Positions 41,997-51,742 of a stretch of 58,730 bases of DNA are shown piece by piece. Numbering within the stretch: position 1 is the first letter of the stretch; every line of letters begins with the position of its first letter. The notes under the pieces were generated by a model. The model searched no databases, was not told where the DNA came from, and worked only from the letters and a program-made list of their open reading frames with translations. This DNA is from Azohydromonas australica DSM 1124 (GTDB lineage: Bacteria; Pseudomonadota; Gammaproteobacteria; Burkholderiales; Burkholderiaceae_C), in NCBI RefSeq assembly GCF_000430725.1, contig NZ_AUMO01000067.1, positions 1-58,730 on the forward strand, in the 5' to 3' direction. Made by a program: the position numbers and the translations under genes.

Positions 41997-44900
41997 TCAG
42001 GTGCTGGCCTTGGCCTTCCTCCCCCGCTTCGTCGCCACCACGGCCGGCTTCCACGCCCTCAAGTCGTCGAGGGTGCAACCAAGCCCCCGCGCCTCATCAG
42101 CTACGAAGCTGGCGTAGTAGTCCCCCATGCGCTCGCCGAACTCGGGGTGAACGTCGTTGTGCCACTGCTGCAGCCACGGCACGAGTTCCAGCAGGCCGGC
42201 CAGCAGCGGCTGCAGGCGCTCGGCCGGCCAGCCCTCGCTGTCTTTCATGTCCAGGTAGTAGCCGGCCAGGGCAGTGGCCTGCTGCAGGTGGTCCCAGCCG
42301 GCCCAGGCCACGGGCAGACTGCCATCGGCGCCGCGCTCGGCACCGGGGTAGCTGATCCAGCGCTCCTTGGGCACGTCCAGGCCGCCGCGCAGACGCCAGA
42401 AATCGGCCTTGAGAAAGTCCTTGGACTGGTACTTGGGCGGCACGGGAATCTTGCCGACCTCGTTGGCCTTGCGTTCTGCCTTCTGGTTCGCCAGTTCCTC
42501 GGCCAGGCGGTTCTCGAGCCATTTCACTGCGTCGGGATGCTCATGGCTGCCCCAGGTTTCGCGGGCCTCGCTCTGCAGCTGCTTGCGCCAGCCTTCAGCC
42601 TCGGCCTCCACCTCGGCATCGATGGCGTCCTCCTGGCGCTGCAGCGCCCAAGTGGCTTCCCACTGCGCGCGCTTGCGTTGGCCGCTGTCGGCGTAGCGCA
42701 GCACGGGCAAATAAGGCACAGCTTCGGACGCCGCCAACTCAGCCACCAGTTGGCCCACGTCGAAGTCGGCATGGCCAGCGTAGAGGGCAGCCACCTGCAT
42801 GAAGGCAGTGTCGCGCTGTGCGGCGTCGGCTAGCTTGGCCGTGGAGGCAAGCTGCGGCGGGTCGGTGGGCCAGTAGTGCGGCTGCTCAAGATGCGTGAGC
42901 AACCAAGTTCTCAACCCCAACCTAAACTCATCTCGTCGCTTGTCGTGATTGAACAACCCTTGCCGCCCAACCCAGCGACGTTTGTAATGCGACTCCTCAA
43001 TCGCTTTCAGACTAGCACTGGCGCGTATTGCTTCCATTCGCCGGCGCCACAGTGCTTGCAATTCCTCAGGCCACTCTGACGGCACATCCGCAGGAACTGA
43101 AAATCCTTCATCATTTTTTTGAGCAAGAATGCAAAAAGGCCTGCTGCCGGCATCAATTGAAACCTCCCAATCACATCGTTCTGAATGCAGATTTGGCTCG
43201 TTTGTGAGTTCGTAGAAAGAGTAGCAAGTGAAATCAATTTCTTCTTGAAGGAAAATCAGCTGCGAGCGGCATTTGCTTCGGCGTTGTTCAATCTCGCTCC
43301 ATGCCTTAACGATAGATGTTCCACTGGCAAGTCCTTGTCTAATAATTTCTTCTACTGAAGGCGATGCAAGCTGCCGTCCAAGCTCGTCGGCTTGACGAGC
43401 CAACGTCACAAGACGTTGGCGCAACGGGGAGTTCTGCCAATTGGCTGGGAGAGGAAGCTCTTTGAGCTGAGTACTAGCGAATTGGTAGGGAACCTTGGAT
43501 TTGTCTGAAATGCGAATGCCATCACCACCCATCATCTGCTTTTGATGGCTTACTTGCTTCATCCAAAAGCACGCTACAGAAGAATTGAGCACCCCCAGTA
43601 GGCCTAGGTGCTCTTCCTCGCTCGCGTTAGTGGGCAATTTGATGATCGGTGCCGTGCGGTTGAAGACCTTGCCGCCACGCTCAAGAATAAAGTGGTTGTG
43701 GCTCGCAACCTCAGCAAAGGTAATAGTCAATGGGGATTTAATTCGGTCCAACGCAATTTGATGCCATTCCCACCAGGCTCGCCCTTCCTCCAAGTAGGTG
43801 CGCTTTGAAAATGTGACGCGTGCTCCAAGATATGCTTTTGTAGGCCAAAGCCAACGGTGCATTCCAGAAAAGGAATTGATTGGAACGAGACGGTCTTTGT
43901 CGTAAGGAAACAATGCGTACAGCTCAGGGGTTGCTGCCCAATCCCGCACTTCGTCGCCGGATATGAGAGGCCGTACTCGGTCTTGCTCTACACCGCGCCG
44001 CGCAAAACTGGCTAAATCAGCAAGCATGACTTCATCAGCTGCTGAGATGCCAAAAAATCCCATAGCAGTAGTTTTTGAACCGAACGTTTCAGCGCTTCTT
44101 GCTTCAATCGCTTCCTTTAATTCTGAGGCGCCGCCGCCACCGATACTCCATGGATGTTTGCTGAACGTGATCCGTGGAGTGTCCGCTACGCTTAGAAAAG
44201 CGCTCTGGCTATCAGGTCTATCGATCTGATTGAGTATGGCATTCCATACCAACCCCTTTTCTGGATTTTCGGGCGTGGATGGTTCACCCTTGATTCCCAT
44301 CACCGCTCGCACGCTGGTGTCAACCGGCGTACGATGGCGGCCAAAGAGAATAACTGTGGGCGTGCCGTGGCCCGGAATATAGGCGCCGGAAGTGTCTACG
44401 ACGTGCGTTAAGTCCAGTTGTGGTAATACTTTCTCTATCAGTTTTGCGCCGAACTCGCGCTTCATAAAAGAGTTGGCCGTGATAAGCCCCACGAAGCCTG
44501 CGCCTTGGCCGACCTTGCCCGTGGTCGCTAACTCGAAGAAGCGCTGCGTGAAAGGCGCGCCCAGCGAGTACTTCATGTGGCAGCTCTCGGGATAATCACG
44601 ACGGTAGGCCGCATTGAGCGCTGCGTCCTTCACGACGATGTAGGGCGGGTTGCCTACTACCGCGTGGTACTGGTGACCAAGGATGTCCTGCACTTCCTTC
44701 AAATCCTCGCTGGCATAGGCGTGTGCCAAGCCAGTGCCAGCGTAGTGTTCAGCGCCCGTAAACATGTCGTCGGTAGCCTTGAGGCCAAAGCGCCGGCCAT
44801 GCAGCAGACTGTCCCCGATGGCGACGTGCAATTTAAAATCCGGCGCATCGCGCAGCCGCTGGACGTCTGACACTTTCAGCGCCGCCACCAGCAACCGGAA

Positions 44901-45767
44901 GCGCGCGATGGCAACTGCGAAGGGGTTCAGATCCACACCGGCCACAGCGTCTAGTGCCCGCTTGGCAACCTCGCGCCGGTTCAACCCCGGCTCGTTGCAT
45001 GCCCACTCGTCCACCAACCGATGAAACGCCCCCAAGAGGAAGTGTCCCGAGCCGCAGGTCGGGTCGATCAGCCGCACCACTCGCAGGCCGAATTCGCGCA
45101 GTGCCGGTGTGAGCGTGCGGTCGAGGATGAATTCCTCCACGAACTCCGGCGTCTGCAGCAGCGCGTAGCGCTTGCGGGTGGCTTCGCTCAAATCCTGGTA
45201 CAGGTCGCCCAAGAAGCGGGTGTCTAGTTCCACGTCCTCGAAGTTGAAGATCAACTTGCCCGTGTCAGGGTCCACCTGCTGCCAGAACTGCAGTAGCGCC
45301 ATGGCGGCGTCGCCGCTGATACCAAGTCGGAAGACCGGGTTGTGTGCCTCGTCGAAGAAGGTGTGCAGCCCCGGTAGCTCGCCCGCCTCGCGAAAGGCAG
45401 CCAGCAGGTAGTCGCGGTCATTCAACTCGGGATGGGCACGGAAAAAGGTTTCGTGCCGGTCGCGCGCCAGCGCCAGCCGCCCATCGTCAGGCCGGCCGCC
45501 GAGCCAGGGCCGCTCCACCAGCACGTTGTCCTCTACGAAGCGCAGGAATACGCAAGACAGCAGCCAGTGCACGCCGGCCTGCGTGATGACCTGCTCGGCC
45601 CAGCTTTCGAAAGTTTCGGCGGTTCGGTCGGCGTCGTGCGCGGCCTGCCACTCGGCACGCAAGGCATCGTTCAGGTCCACGACCTCGTCGATGCGCTGCC
45701 GCAGGTCGTCTTCAAGGCGTTTCAGTTGGCGCGTCAGGGCGGCCAGCAGGGCTTTGGCGTCGATCAT
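41997..45767 (-). CDS. pglX: PglX, adenine-specific DNA methyltransferase of type 2 BREX
   Basis: A 1256-residue protein from the ATG at 45767. The N6-adenine methyltransferase motifs are intact: motif I DPTCGSGHFLLGAF (235-248) for S-adenosylmethionine and catalytic motif IV NPPY (373-376). The helical N-terminus and long C-terminal target-recognition region fit PglX of the BREX-2 type. It marks host DNA at a non-palindromic site, so the rest of the system acts on unmarked phage DNA. It starts 48 bases after pglW. The middle third (about 42880-44240) is visibly less GC-rich than the ends, suggesting a recombined target-recognition region. Confidence 0.93.
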   Translation of the reverse strand: MIDAKALLAALTRQLKRLEDDLRQRIDEVVDLNDALRAEWQAAHDADRTAETFESWAEQVITQAGVHWLLSCVFLRFVEDNVLVERPWLGGRPDDGRLALARDRHETFFRAHPELNDRDYLLAAFREAGELPGLHTFFDEAHNPVFRLGISGDAAMALLQFWQQVDPDTGKLIFNFEDVELDTRFLGDLYQDLSEATRKRYALLQTPEFVEEFILDRTLTPALREFGLRVVRLIDPTCGSGHFLLGAFHRLVDEWACNEPGLNRREVAKRALDAVAGVDLNPFAVAIARFRLLVAALKVSDVQRLRDAPDFKLHVAIGDSLLHGRRFGLKATDDMFTGAEHYAGTGLAHAYASEDLKEVQDILGHQYHAVVGNPPYIVVKDAALNAAYRRDYPESCHMKYSLGAPFTQRFFELATTGKVGQGAGFVGLITANSFMKREFGAKLIEKVLPQLDLTHVVDTSGAYIPGHGTPTVILFGRHRTPVDTSVRAVMGIKGEPSTPENPEKGLVWNAILNQIDRPDSQSAFLSVADTPRITFSKHPWSIGGGGASELKEAIEARSAETFGSKTTAMGFFGISAADEVMLADLASFARRGVEQDRVRPLISGDEVRDWAATPELYALFPYDKDRLVPINSFSGMHRWLWPTKAYLGARVTFSKRTYLEEGRAWWEWHQIALDRIKSPLTITFAEVASHNHFILERGGKVFNRTAPIIKLPTNASEEEHLGLLGVLNSSVACFWMKQVSHQKQMMGGDGIRISDKSKVPYQFASTQLKELPLPANWQNSPLRQRLVTLARQADELGRQLASPSVEEIIRQGLASGTSIVKAWSEIEQRRSKCRSQLIFLQEEIDFTCYSFYELTNEPNLHSERCDWEVSIDAGSRPFCILAQKNDEGFSVPADVPSEWPEELQALWRRRMEAIRASASLKAIEESHYKRRWVGRQGLFNHDKRRDEFRLGLRTWLLTHLEQPHYWPTDPPQLASTAKLADAAQRDTAFMQVAALYAGHADFDVGQLVAELAASEAVPYLPVLRYADSGQRKRAQWEATWALQRQEDAIDAEVEAEAEGWRKQLQSEARETWGSHEHPDAVKWLENRLAEELANQKAERKANEVGKIPVPPKYQSKDFLKADFWRLRGGLDVPKERWISYPGAERGADGSLPVAWAGWDHLQQATALAGYYLDMKDSEGWPAERLQPLLAGLLELVPWLQQWHNDVHPEFGERMGDYYASFVADEARGLGCTLDDLRAWKPAVVATKRGRKAKAST

Positions 45768-45815
45768 TTGAAGAAGAAAAAAGATGTTCTTTGAAGAGGG
45801 GTACCGGCCTGCTGC

Positions 45816-48800
45816 TCAGGCGGCCACCCCGGCGCGGTGACGGTTCTCGATCCAGGCCTGCGGCAGCGACAGCGCGGCCTGCGCGTTGACGAGTGGCACC
45901 GCCACGTCATCGATGCAGGCGCGACTGGGGTCATGGGCAGGCAGCAACAGCCAGGCGGCCGGCGTGCGGCCCGGGCGGCCGGCGGCGCCTTCCAGCTCGG
46001 CGAGCAGCGGCATCAGCTCGTAGCGCGCGAGCAGCCCGCAGTTCACCACCAGCAGCGGCGCGGGACTGTCCAGCAGCGCGCTGCGCAGGGCGGGCAGCGT
46101 GCGCTGCACCAGGCGTAGCAGGTTCACACGGTCGCGGCTGCCGGCTTCAGCGGCATCGGCGCGCAGCACCACGCCCCAGTCCACGCGCGCCGCGGTGGCC
46201 TGCGCCCGCAGCTCGCGCAGCAGCAGCGCGTCCACGCTAAGGCGACGCAAGGCGCCGGCGTCCGCCGCGGCGAAGCGGCGCAGCAGCTCGGCCTCGGCAT
46301 GCCGCGCCAGGCGCAGCTCCACCGACAGCGCCAGCAGTCCGCCTTGGCGCAGGCTGCGCTGCAGGCGCTCCTCCACGCGGCGGGCGTCGTCCAGGACGGC
46401 ATCCGTGGCCGGCAGTCCGCCGGGCAGCGTGCTCTGGTGCGAGAACAGCGTGGCGGTGGTGCCACCGGTGGTGCCGGCGCCCAGCAGCACGGGGCGCCAG
46501 GCGCCGCGGCCGTCGGCCGCCGTCGGGTCCCACTGCAGCGGCGCGCCGGCTTCGTCCAGCAGAGCGTCCAGGCGCGGCCGGCCGGGCAGGGGAGACGCCT
46601 CGGGGTAGCGGCCGCGCACGCGCTCCTGCAGGTCGCGCTCGGTCAGGTGCGGCACGCCGATCAGCGCGCCCATCGACTGGCGCAGCGCCTGCAGCGGCGA
46701 CATGCCCACGGGGTACAGCTCCTGCCGGCTGGAGAGCGCGGCTTGACGCGAGGCGCTTGCTGCCAACCGCAGCAGCCGGGCCGGTGGTAGCGGCGTGGCG
46801 CCCTCGGGCAGCGACACGGCCTCCAGCGTCTGCAGCACGCGCTGGGGCGGCAGCAGCGGGTCGGCCTGTGCGCAGTCGTCAGCGGCGGCACCGAGCTGCC
46901 GCGCGTATTGCGCCCACGCGGCCGAGGCGGCCACCAATGCCGGCGTGGCCTGTGCGAAAGCTTCGAAGCGGGGCTGCGCAGTGTGGGCCTCCGCCTCCAG
47001 CGCCGCGCGCAGCACCGCGCCGGCCAGGCGCAGCCGCTCGGCGTCGTCGGCCGAGGCGCAGCCGCGCAGTGCCAACAGCGCCTGCGCCACCTCGCGCACG
47101 CTCATGACCTGCCCCTGGTTCGGCAGCAGCGTCTCCAGTTGCGCGCGCAGCTCGGTCAGCGCCGGCCACTTGAGCCAGCGGTCGCGCGCCTTCACCAGCG
47201 CGCCGGCCAGCACCGCACGCTCCACGCCCGCGGCTTGCGCCGCCTCACCCACTGCGGGCCAAGCCAGCGCCGGCACGGCGTCGTCGAGGCCCAGGTAGCG
47301 CTCCAGCGCGGCATCGTCGGCGCGGTCGTCAGCGGCGGGGCGCCGTGGCATCAGCTTGGCGGCCAGGGCATTGATGCTGTGGTCGCCGCCCGCCTCGTCG
47401 TCGTCCAGCACGGTGCTGCCACGGTCCGGCGCCAGATCGGGGCGCAAACGCGCCAGATCCTTGGCGCGCAGGCGGATCTCCTTGCGGATCTTGTCGCCCA
47501 CGCCCTTGAGGTAGCGGAACTCGATGCGCGGTACCGCCAGCAGCTCGCGGGCGTTGTGCACGCCCATGCGCTCCAGCACCTCCTGCGCCTCCAGGCTGTA
47601 GCCCAGCTCGGCCATGGTGGTCGCCGCGGTGGCCGCCAGCGCGACGGCCTCGAAGCCCCGGGCCTGCGAGGGGGCCGTGGCGCGGGTGTCAAAGACAGCG
47701 CGCCAGGCACGCAGCATTTCCTCGGCGTTGTCGAAGCGTTGTTTGAAATCCCGGCGCAGCGCTTGAGTGAAAAAGGCTGCCAGCGCCTCGCGCACCACGG
47801 GGTCGAACACGTCGCGCTCGATGGTGGCCTCGACGTCGAGCATCAGCGGCGAGGTGACGTTGTCACCCCAGGCTGGCGGCTGTCCGACTGCCATCTCGTA
47901 CAGCGTTACGGCTAACGCATAGCGCTCGGCGTACAGGTCCCAGCGCGGCGGCTTGCGCTCAGGCAGAAAGGGATCGAGGTACGGGTGCGTACCGGCGGAG
48001 ATGTTCTCAGTAGGCGTGCGCGTGAGCGAGAAGTCGAACAGGACGAGCTGCAGACGGCCGTTGCGCGAGCTGATGCCCACGTTCTCGGGCTTGAGGTCCC
48101 GGTGTGCGACGCCCTCGGCCTCCAGATAGGTCACGGCACCAATGAGCTCTTCGCCGAAGCGCTGCAGCAAGTCCAGCGACAGGCGGCCCGGCCGCAGTTG
48201 TTCCGCCAACGTCTTGTCGCCCGCGCTGCGCAACAACAGGGCGCTGCGTCCAGCCACCGTCAGAGTGCGCCGGTACTCGACGATGTGCGGATGACGCAGC
48301 CGCGCCAGCACCTCGCCCTCGGCCACCAGGCGGTCGTCGTGTGCCGCGTCGCGGGCGACCTTGAGCACCAACTCCTCGGCGTCGCCGTCCTCGCGCACCA
48401 GCAGCACCACGGACGACGCGCCGCGGCCCAGGCTGCGCACGACGCTGAAGCCGCCTTCGAGCCGGTCCCCGGCACGGGCGGCGTCCGGGTCCACGGTGGC
48501 TTCCGGGTCTGGCGTGGTGAGCTCGTCCTCCACCTGGTCGAGCTGGTCCAGGAACTCGCGCACTGACTCGAAGCGCGCCAGCACCTCAGGGTCGGTGGCG
48601 CGCTGCACCAGGGCCTGCAGCTCGCTGCCGCAGCCGTCCATCACGTCGGACAGGCGCAGCCCCGGGCCCGCGCGCAGCTTCTGCTGTAGCTCCAGCAGCG
48701 AGGCTGCGGGCGGCTGGCCGCTGAAGACGTGGTAAGCGAGAGCGCCGAGTGAGAACACGTCCAGCGCCGGCCCTGGCGCCGTCTCGCTGCGCAGCGCCTC

Positions 48801-50003
48801 GGGGGCCAGGTAGACCAGGCCCGGGTCTTCGACGTAGTCCTCGACGTGGCGCGTGCCCGTGGTGCGGTGCGGCGTGTCGGGCGTGGTGTCGCCGGCTATG
48901 CGAGAGGCTGTCTGCCAGTTCATCAGGCGCAGCGCCAGCTGGCCCGACTCGATGCCCTGCACGACGATGCTCTGCGGCCCCAGCGCCCGGTGGTACAGGC
49001 GCTTGCCGTGGGCGTAGCGCAGCACCTCGGCCACGTCGCGCACCAGCTGCAGCCGCTGCGACAACGTGAGCAGCGCGCCGTGCTCGCGCAGCAGGTGGTC
49101 CAGCCGCCGGGCCTTGGGGTCGTGGTCGAAAACCAGAGCGGGCCCTTGCTCGGTCTCTTTGTACTCGCGTGCCTTGAGGATGCCGGGATGGTCGATGCCT
49201 TCGAGCACCTGGAACTCGCGCCGTGCCTGCCGCACCCGAGCCGACCTCGCCTCGGGCGTGGAGGCCGTGGCCACGGTGAAGATCCGTACCCGCCGGTGCA
49301 CCGTTTCAATAGAGACGTGTTGGGCTTCCCAATCCTGGAAGCTTTCGCCTTCCTCGATGAGGCGGCCCAGGCGGTAGTCACCCACCTGGCGGTGCTTGTT
49401 GGAAGGACGGATGCCGGCCTCGGATAGGCCACGGGCAACGGCGCGGGCCTGCTGGCCGTCCACCGGCGCAAGGGGCCGCTGCACGACGCCACGCGCCAGG
49501 GCGCCGACGATGCCGTCATCGTCCATCGCACCAGGGCGGCCGTGCTGGAAGACGCCGGCGCGCGCCAAGCCCTCCAGTCGGCAGGCCAAGCTGGTGGAGG
49601 ACAGGAAGATGGCTGGCTCGATGAAAGGCAGGCGGATCTTGGCCTTGGCCACCGCCGACTGGCGGCGCAGCACGCTGGCCAGCCGCTTGGACTTGCGGTT
49701 GGCCAGAATCAGCGGGTTGTCCGTGGTGCGGTCACGGCCATCGGTGCGCCAAGTCCAGGTGTGTGTGTCCCCGGTGAGCGTGCCGGGGCGGCTCTTGATC
49801 TCAACCAGAAACAGACCGGCAGGGGAGAGCACCAGCGCGTCCACCTCGTTGACGCGGCCCTCGTCATCAATGAATTCGAAGTTGGTCCAAACATGCCAGG
49901 GGTCGCGGTCAGGCAACTGCGCACGTAGCCACTCCAGCGCTTCGCGCTCCCACTGGAAATTCGATTCGGCGATGACGTGCCAGCGTGCGGCGCCCAGCGT
50001 CAT
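45816..50003 (-). CDS. pglW: PglW, NERD and serine/threonine kinase protein of type 2 BREX
   Basis: A 1395-residue protein. It opens with a NERD nuclease-like domain (about 15-130: EVDALVLSPAGLFLVEIKSR). Two kinase-like domains follow. The second (about 510-780) has a glycine loop SLGRGASSVV, lysine strand LVLKVARD, catalytic loop AHRDLKPENV (near 634) and LFDFSLT in place of DFG. The first (about 205-480) keeps the fold but has HRALGPQS where HRDLKPEN is expected, so it is probably a pseudokinase. A helix-hairpin-helix-like segment (RYLKGVGDKIRKEIRLR, near 834) and a long helical C-terminus follow. Its ATG overlaps the regulator stop by ATGA. PglW is specific to BREX type 2. Confidence 0.92.
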   Translation of the reverse strand: MTLGAARWHVIAESNFQWEREALEWLRAQLPDRDPWHVWTNFEFIDDEGRVNEVDALVLSPAGLFLVEIKSRPGTLTGDTHTWTWRTDGRDRTTDNPLILANRKSKRLASVLRRQSAVAKAKIRLPFIEPAIFLSSTSLACRLEGLARAGVFQHGRPGAMDDDGIVGALARGVVQRPLAPVDGQQARAVARGLSEAGIRPSNKHRQVGDYRLGRLIEEGESFQDWEAQHVSIETVHRRVRIFTVATASTPEARSARVRQARREFQVLEGIDHPGILKAREYKETEQGPALVFDHDPKARRLDHLLREHGALLTLSQRLQLVRDVAEVLRYAHGKRLYHRALGPQSIVVQGIESGQLALRLMNWQTASRIAGDTTPDTPHRTTGTRHVEDYVEDPGLVYLAPEALRSETAPGPALDVFSLGALAYHVFSGQPPAASLLELQQKLRAGPGLRLSDVMDGCGSELQALVQRATDPEVLARFESVREFLDQLDQVEDELTTPDPEATVDPDAARAGDRLEGGFSVVRSLGRGASSVVLLVREDGDAEELVLKVARDAAHDDRLVAEGEVLARLRHPHIVEYRRTLTVAGRSALLLRSAGDKTLAEQLRPGRLSLDLLQRFGEELIGAVTYLEAEGVAHRDLKPENVGISSRNGRLQLVLFDFSLTRTPTENISAGTHPYLDPFLPERKPPRWDLYAERYALAVTLYEMAVGQPPAWGDNVTSPLMLDVEATIERDVFDPVVREALAAFFTQALRRDFKQRFDNAEEMLRAWRAVFDTRATAPSQARGFEAVALAATAATTMAELGYSLEAQEVLERMGVHNARELLAVPRIEFRYLKGVGDKIRKEIRLRAKDLARLRPDLAPDRGSTVLDDDEAGGDHSINALAAKLMPRRPAADDRADDAALERYLGLDDAVPALAWPAVGEAAQAAGVERAVLAGALVKARDRWLKWPALTELRAQLETLLPNQGQVMSVREVAQALLALRGCASADDAERLRLAGAVLRAALEAEAHTAQPRFEAFAQATPALVAASAAWAQYARQLGAAADDCAQADPLLPPQRVLQTLEAVSLPEGATPLPPARLLRLAASASRQAALSSRQELYPVGMSPLQALRQSMGALIGVPHLTERDLQERVRGRYPEASPLPGRPRLDALLDEAGAPLQWDPTAADGRGAWRPVLLGAGTTGGTTATLFSHQSTLPGGLPATDAVLDDARRVEERLQRSLRQGGLLALSVELRLARHAEAELLRRFAAADAGALRRLSVDALLLRELRAQATAARVDWGVVLRADAAEAGSRDRVNLLRLVQRTLPALRSALLDSPAPLLVVNCGLLARYELMPLLAELEGAAGRPGRTPAAWLLLPAHDPSRACIDDVAVPLVNAQAALSLPQAWIENRHRAGVAA

Positions 50004-50221
50004 GCGCCGGCTCCGGCGTCACGTCGCTCAAGCTGCAGCAGGTCGCCGACTTGGCACTGGAGGACCTCGCACAGGCGCTCGATAGCCGGCAGCTCGATAC
50101 GCGTGGCGCGCTGGTGGACCAGCGCCGTCAGTGTGCTGCGGTTGAGGCCCGTGGCACGGGCCAGCGCGGCGACGGAGAGTTCGCGTTCACGCATGAGGTC
50201 GGGAAGCAGGCAGCGGATCAC
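50000..50221 (-). CDS. Small XRE-type regulator at the head of the BREX operon
   Basis: A 73-residue protein that is almost entirely a Cro/CI-type helix-turn-helix: LMRERELSVAALARATGLNR, then STLTALVHQRATRIELPAIE and RLCEVLQCQVGDLLQLE. Its stop overlaps the pglW start (ATGA), so it is the first gene of the BREX transcript and a likely autoregulator of it. A candidate operator is at 50261-50282. It belongs to the common short XRE class rather than the larger WYL-type BrxR. Confidence 0.85.
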   Translation of the reverse strand: MIRCLLPDLMRERELSVAALARATGLNRSTLTALVHQRATRIELPAIERLCEVLQCQVGDLLQLERRDAGAGA

Positions 50222-50260
50222 AGGCGCATCGGATTAGCGGGGTGATGCGCAGCGTAGCAG

Positions 50261-50282
50261 GTTTATGTTGGAATATGTAAAC
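50261..50282. promoter_or_regulatory. Inverted repeat GTTTA-N12-TAAAC upstream of the BREX operon
   Basis: A perfect 5-bp inverted repeat about 40 bases before the XRE gene start; on the minus strand a TTTACA hexamer lies inside it and could be a -35 box. It is a candidate operator for the XRE regulator, but short enough to be chance. Confidence 0.3.
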
Positions 50283-50534
50283 GTCGGCGGGCTTGGCGAC
50301 GGTGCCGCACTTGTTGACCGCCTCACGCCGGGCATCACCACGCTGGCGGACGCCACCGCGCTGCTCGGTCCGCACACGTCCGAGAAGGGGTACCCCAACG
50401 GCCAGCGGCTGCTGCAGTGGGGTGCGGTTGCCGGCTCACCTTCTGACCCTACCGCGCGCCGCGTCGCGATTCTTTTTGGCGAGGACGGGCGCATGCTTGG
50501 TGTCGTCCATGCGGTGCGGCGCGATGGGCCGTAG
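50265..50534 (+). CDS. Small protein resembling an SmpA/OmlA-type domain
   Basis: An 89-residue frame containing LTPGITTLADATALLGPHTS, then YPNGQRLLQWGA and VAILFGEDGRMLGVVHAVRR, the pattern of SmpA/OmlA-like lipoprotein domains. The first ATG (50265) falls inside the candidate BREX operator and has no clear ribosome binding site, and no lipobox is present. It may be a remnant of a longer lipoprotein gene or use a later start. Its GC-rich composition fits the backbone. Confidence 0.45.
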   Translation: MLEYVNVGGLGDGAALVDRLTPGITTLADATALLGPHTSEKGYPNGQRLLQWGAVAGSPSDPTARRVAILFGEDGRMLGVVHAVRRDGP

Positions 50535-50677
50535 AAACGACTGACGCCAGGTGCAGCGGGGCGTGGCTCCCACGCCAGCGGCGTTGCGCCTTTCCTGGGG
50601 AGCGAGCTGGGATATCCGAGGCTCGGAGGCGGCGCAGGTATATCGCTTGCATTTCCCGGTCGGAAAGGAGTCACGCC

Positions 50678-50896
50678 ATGCCATCCAACCGATCTGACGC
50701 GCGACACGAGGGTTTCAAGGCCGGAGGCTATTTCGGCGGCCAGTGCCCGTACCCGCCGGGCTCCCAGGAAGCGGCAGCATGGGAGCGCGGCTGGCTGGAA
50801 GGCTCCGTGCGGCGCACGGCCGCGCAGCGTCGCCAGCAGCGACCCTTCCAGACGCTGCTGAAGACATTGCGCAACTTGGTGCCCTCGGCACACTGA
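50678..50896 (+). CDS. Rmf/CrpP-like small protein
   Basis: A 72-residue protein from the ATG at 50678 with a strong GGAAAGGAG site. The pattern RHEGFKAGGYFGGQCPYPPG followed by AAAWERGWLEGSVRRT resembles ribosome modulation factor and CrpP proteins (G..A...G....CPY....R..W..GW). Such proteins are common on integrative elements and plasmids. The biochemical role here is not known. It is likely complete. Confidence 0.6.
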   Translation: MPSNRSDARHEGFKAGGYFGGQCPYPPGSQEAAAWERGWLEGSVRRTAAQRRQQRPFQTLLKTLRNLVPSAH

Positions 50897-50902
50897 GCCG
50901 CC

Positions 50903-51106
50903 ATGCCCGGCAGCGTTGGCTGCCGCCAGATCATGGGCTCGCCGCCGGCACGACCTGCCGCCCCTGAGTTGAAGCGGGTGGCCGGCGTCGCTATGGACTG
51001 CAGCATGGTGTCGCAGCAGGACTACCTGGAAGTCAGAACGCATGAGACCGGCGGCGACGTCCTGATGCGGATCAAGCCAGCCACCGCGGCGCTGATTAAT
51101 TCTTGA
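50903..51106 (+). CDS. Short hypothetical protein
   Basis: A 67-residue frame starting six bases after the Rmf-like stop. The C-terminal half (SQQDYLEVRTHETGGDVLMR followed by IKPATAAL) looks natural; the N-terminal 25 residues less so, and an internal ATG around 50993 is possible. No domain is recognised. Confidence 0.35.
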   Translation: MPGSVGCRQIMGSPPARPAAPELKRVAGVAMDCSMVSQQDYLEVRTHETGGDVLMRIKPATAALINS

Positions 51107-51130
51107 GCAGGCGGAAAATTGCTTTAAGAA

Positions 51131-51712
51131 TCAACCACTTGATTCCCTAAGAAGCGGCTTGCCTACAGAGTTGTCCACCGTTTCCGGGGACAAGCGCCTC
51201 AGGTCGAGTTGCTTTTCACCTACGACGGTATTGCTCGCAGAGGCAAAGTGGGCGGTACTGTCTTCATGCCGGCAGATTGGCTCAGCCAACGGCGCCACCT
51301 GCAGCGCGCTGCTGCTGTTCAGCGCTGGCGGGCCTCCTGCGTCTCGGCAATAGCCGGCCGCCTCGTGCGCGGCAACGTGACGCGGCCCGACAACAACTGG
51401 GGCGGAGCGGTCCCAGGACGTCAGGTGCCAGGTCTGCCAGAACGCTCCTTGGCCGTCGAACTCGATACCGCCCAGCACCATGCCCAGCGGCGCGACCCAG
51501 AGGAGTGCGACGTCGTGGAGCGGCGGCAGCAGGTGATCGTCGATGGCCCGGTCCAGCGCGTGCAGCGTGGCCACGCGGCACAACCGGCGGCCCATCGCTT
51601 CAGCGGCCGCCTCCTGGACCCGCAAGTCGCCCCGCACCGGCACGATGCGGTTGCGCTCATCCTTGGGCACGGGGACACCTCGAATTCGCTGGCGGCGGAC
51701 CTCAAACAGCAT
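51131..51712 (-). CDS. Hypothetical element-backbone protein
   Basis: A 193-residue frame (ATG 51712, no clear binding site; GTG or TTG alternatives are possible). The middle part reads ATLHALDRAIDDHLLPPLHD, then VALLWVAPLGMVLGGIEFDG and QGAFWQTWHLTSWDRSAPVV, which looks like a real protein; the last 40 residues are less convincing and the 3' end may be altered. It lies 30 bases downstream of the LexA-box gene on the same strand and may be cotranscribed with it. No domain is recognised. Confidence 0.5.
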   Translation of the reverse strand: MLFEVRRQRIRGVPVPKDERNRIVPVRGDLRVQEAAAEAMGRRLCRVATLHALDRAIDDHLLPPLHDVALLWVAPLGMVLGGIEFDGQGAFWQTWHLTSWDRSAPVVVGPRHVAAHEAAGYCRDAGGPPALNSSSALQVAPLAEPICRHEDSTAHFASASNTVVGEKQLDLRRLSPETVDNSVGKPLLRESSG

Positions 51713-51742
51713 CGGTGGCGGCCGGCGTGTTGATCGGTGGGC

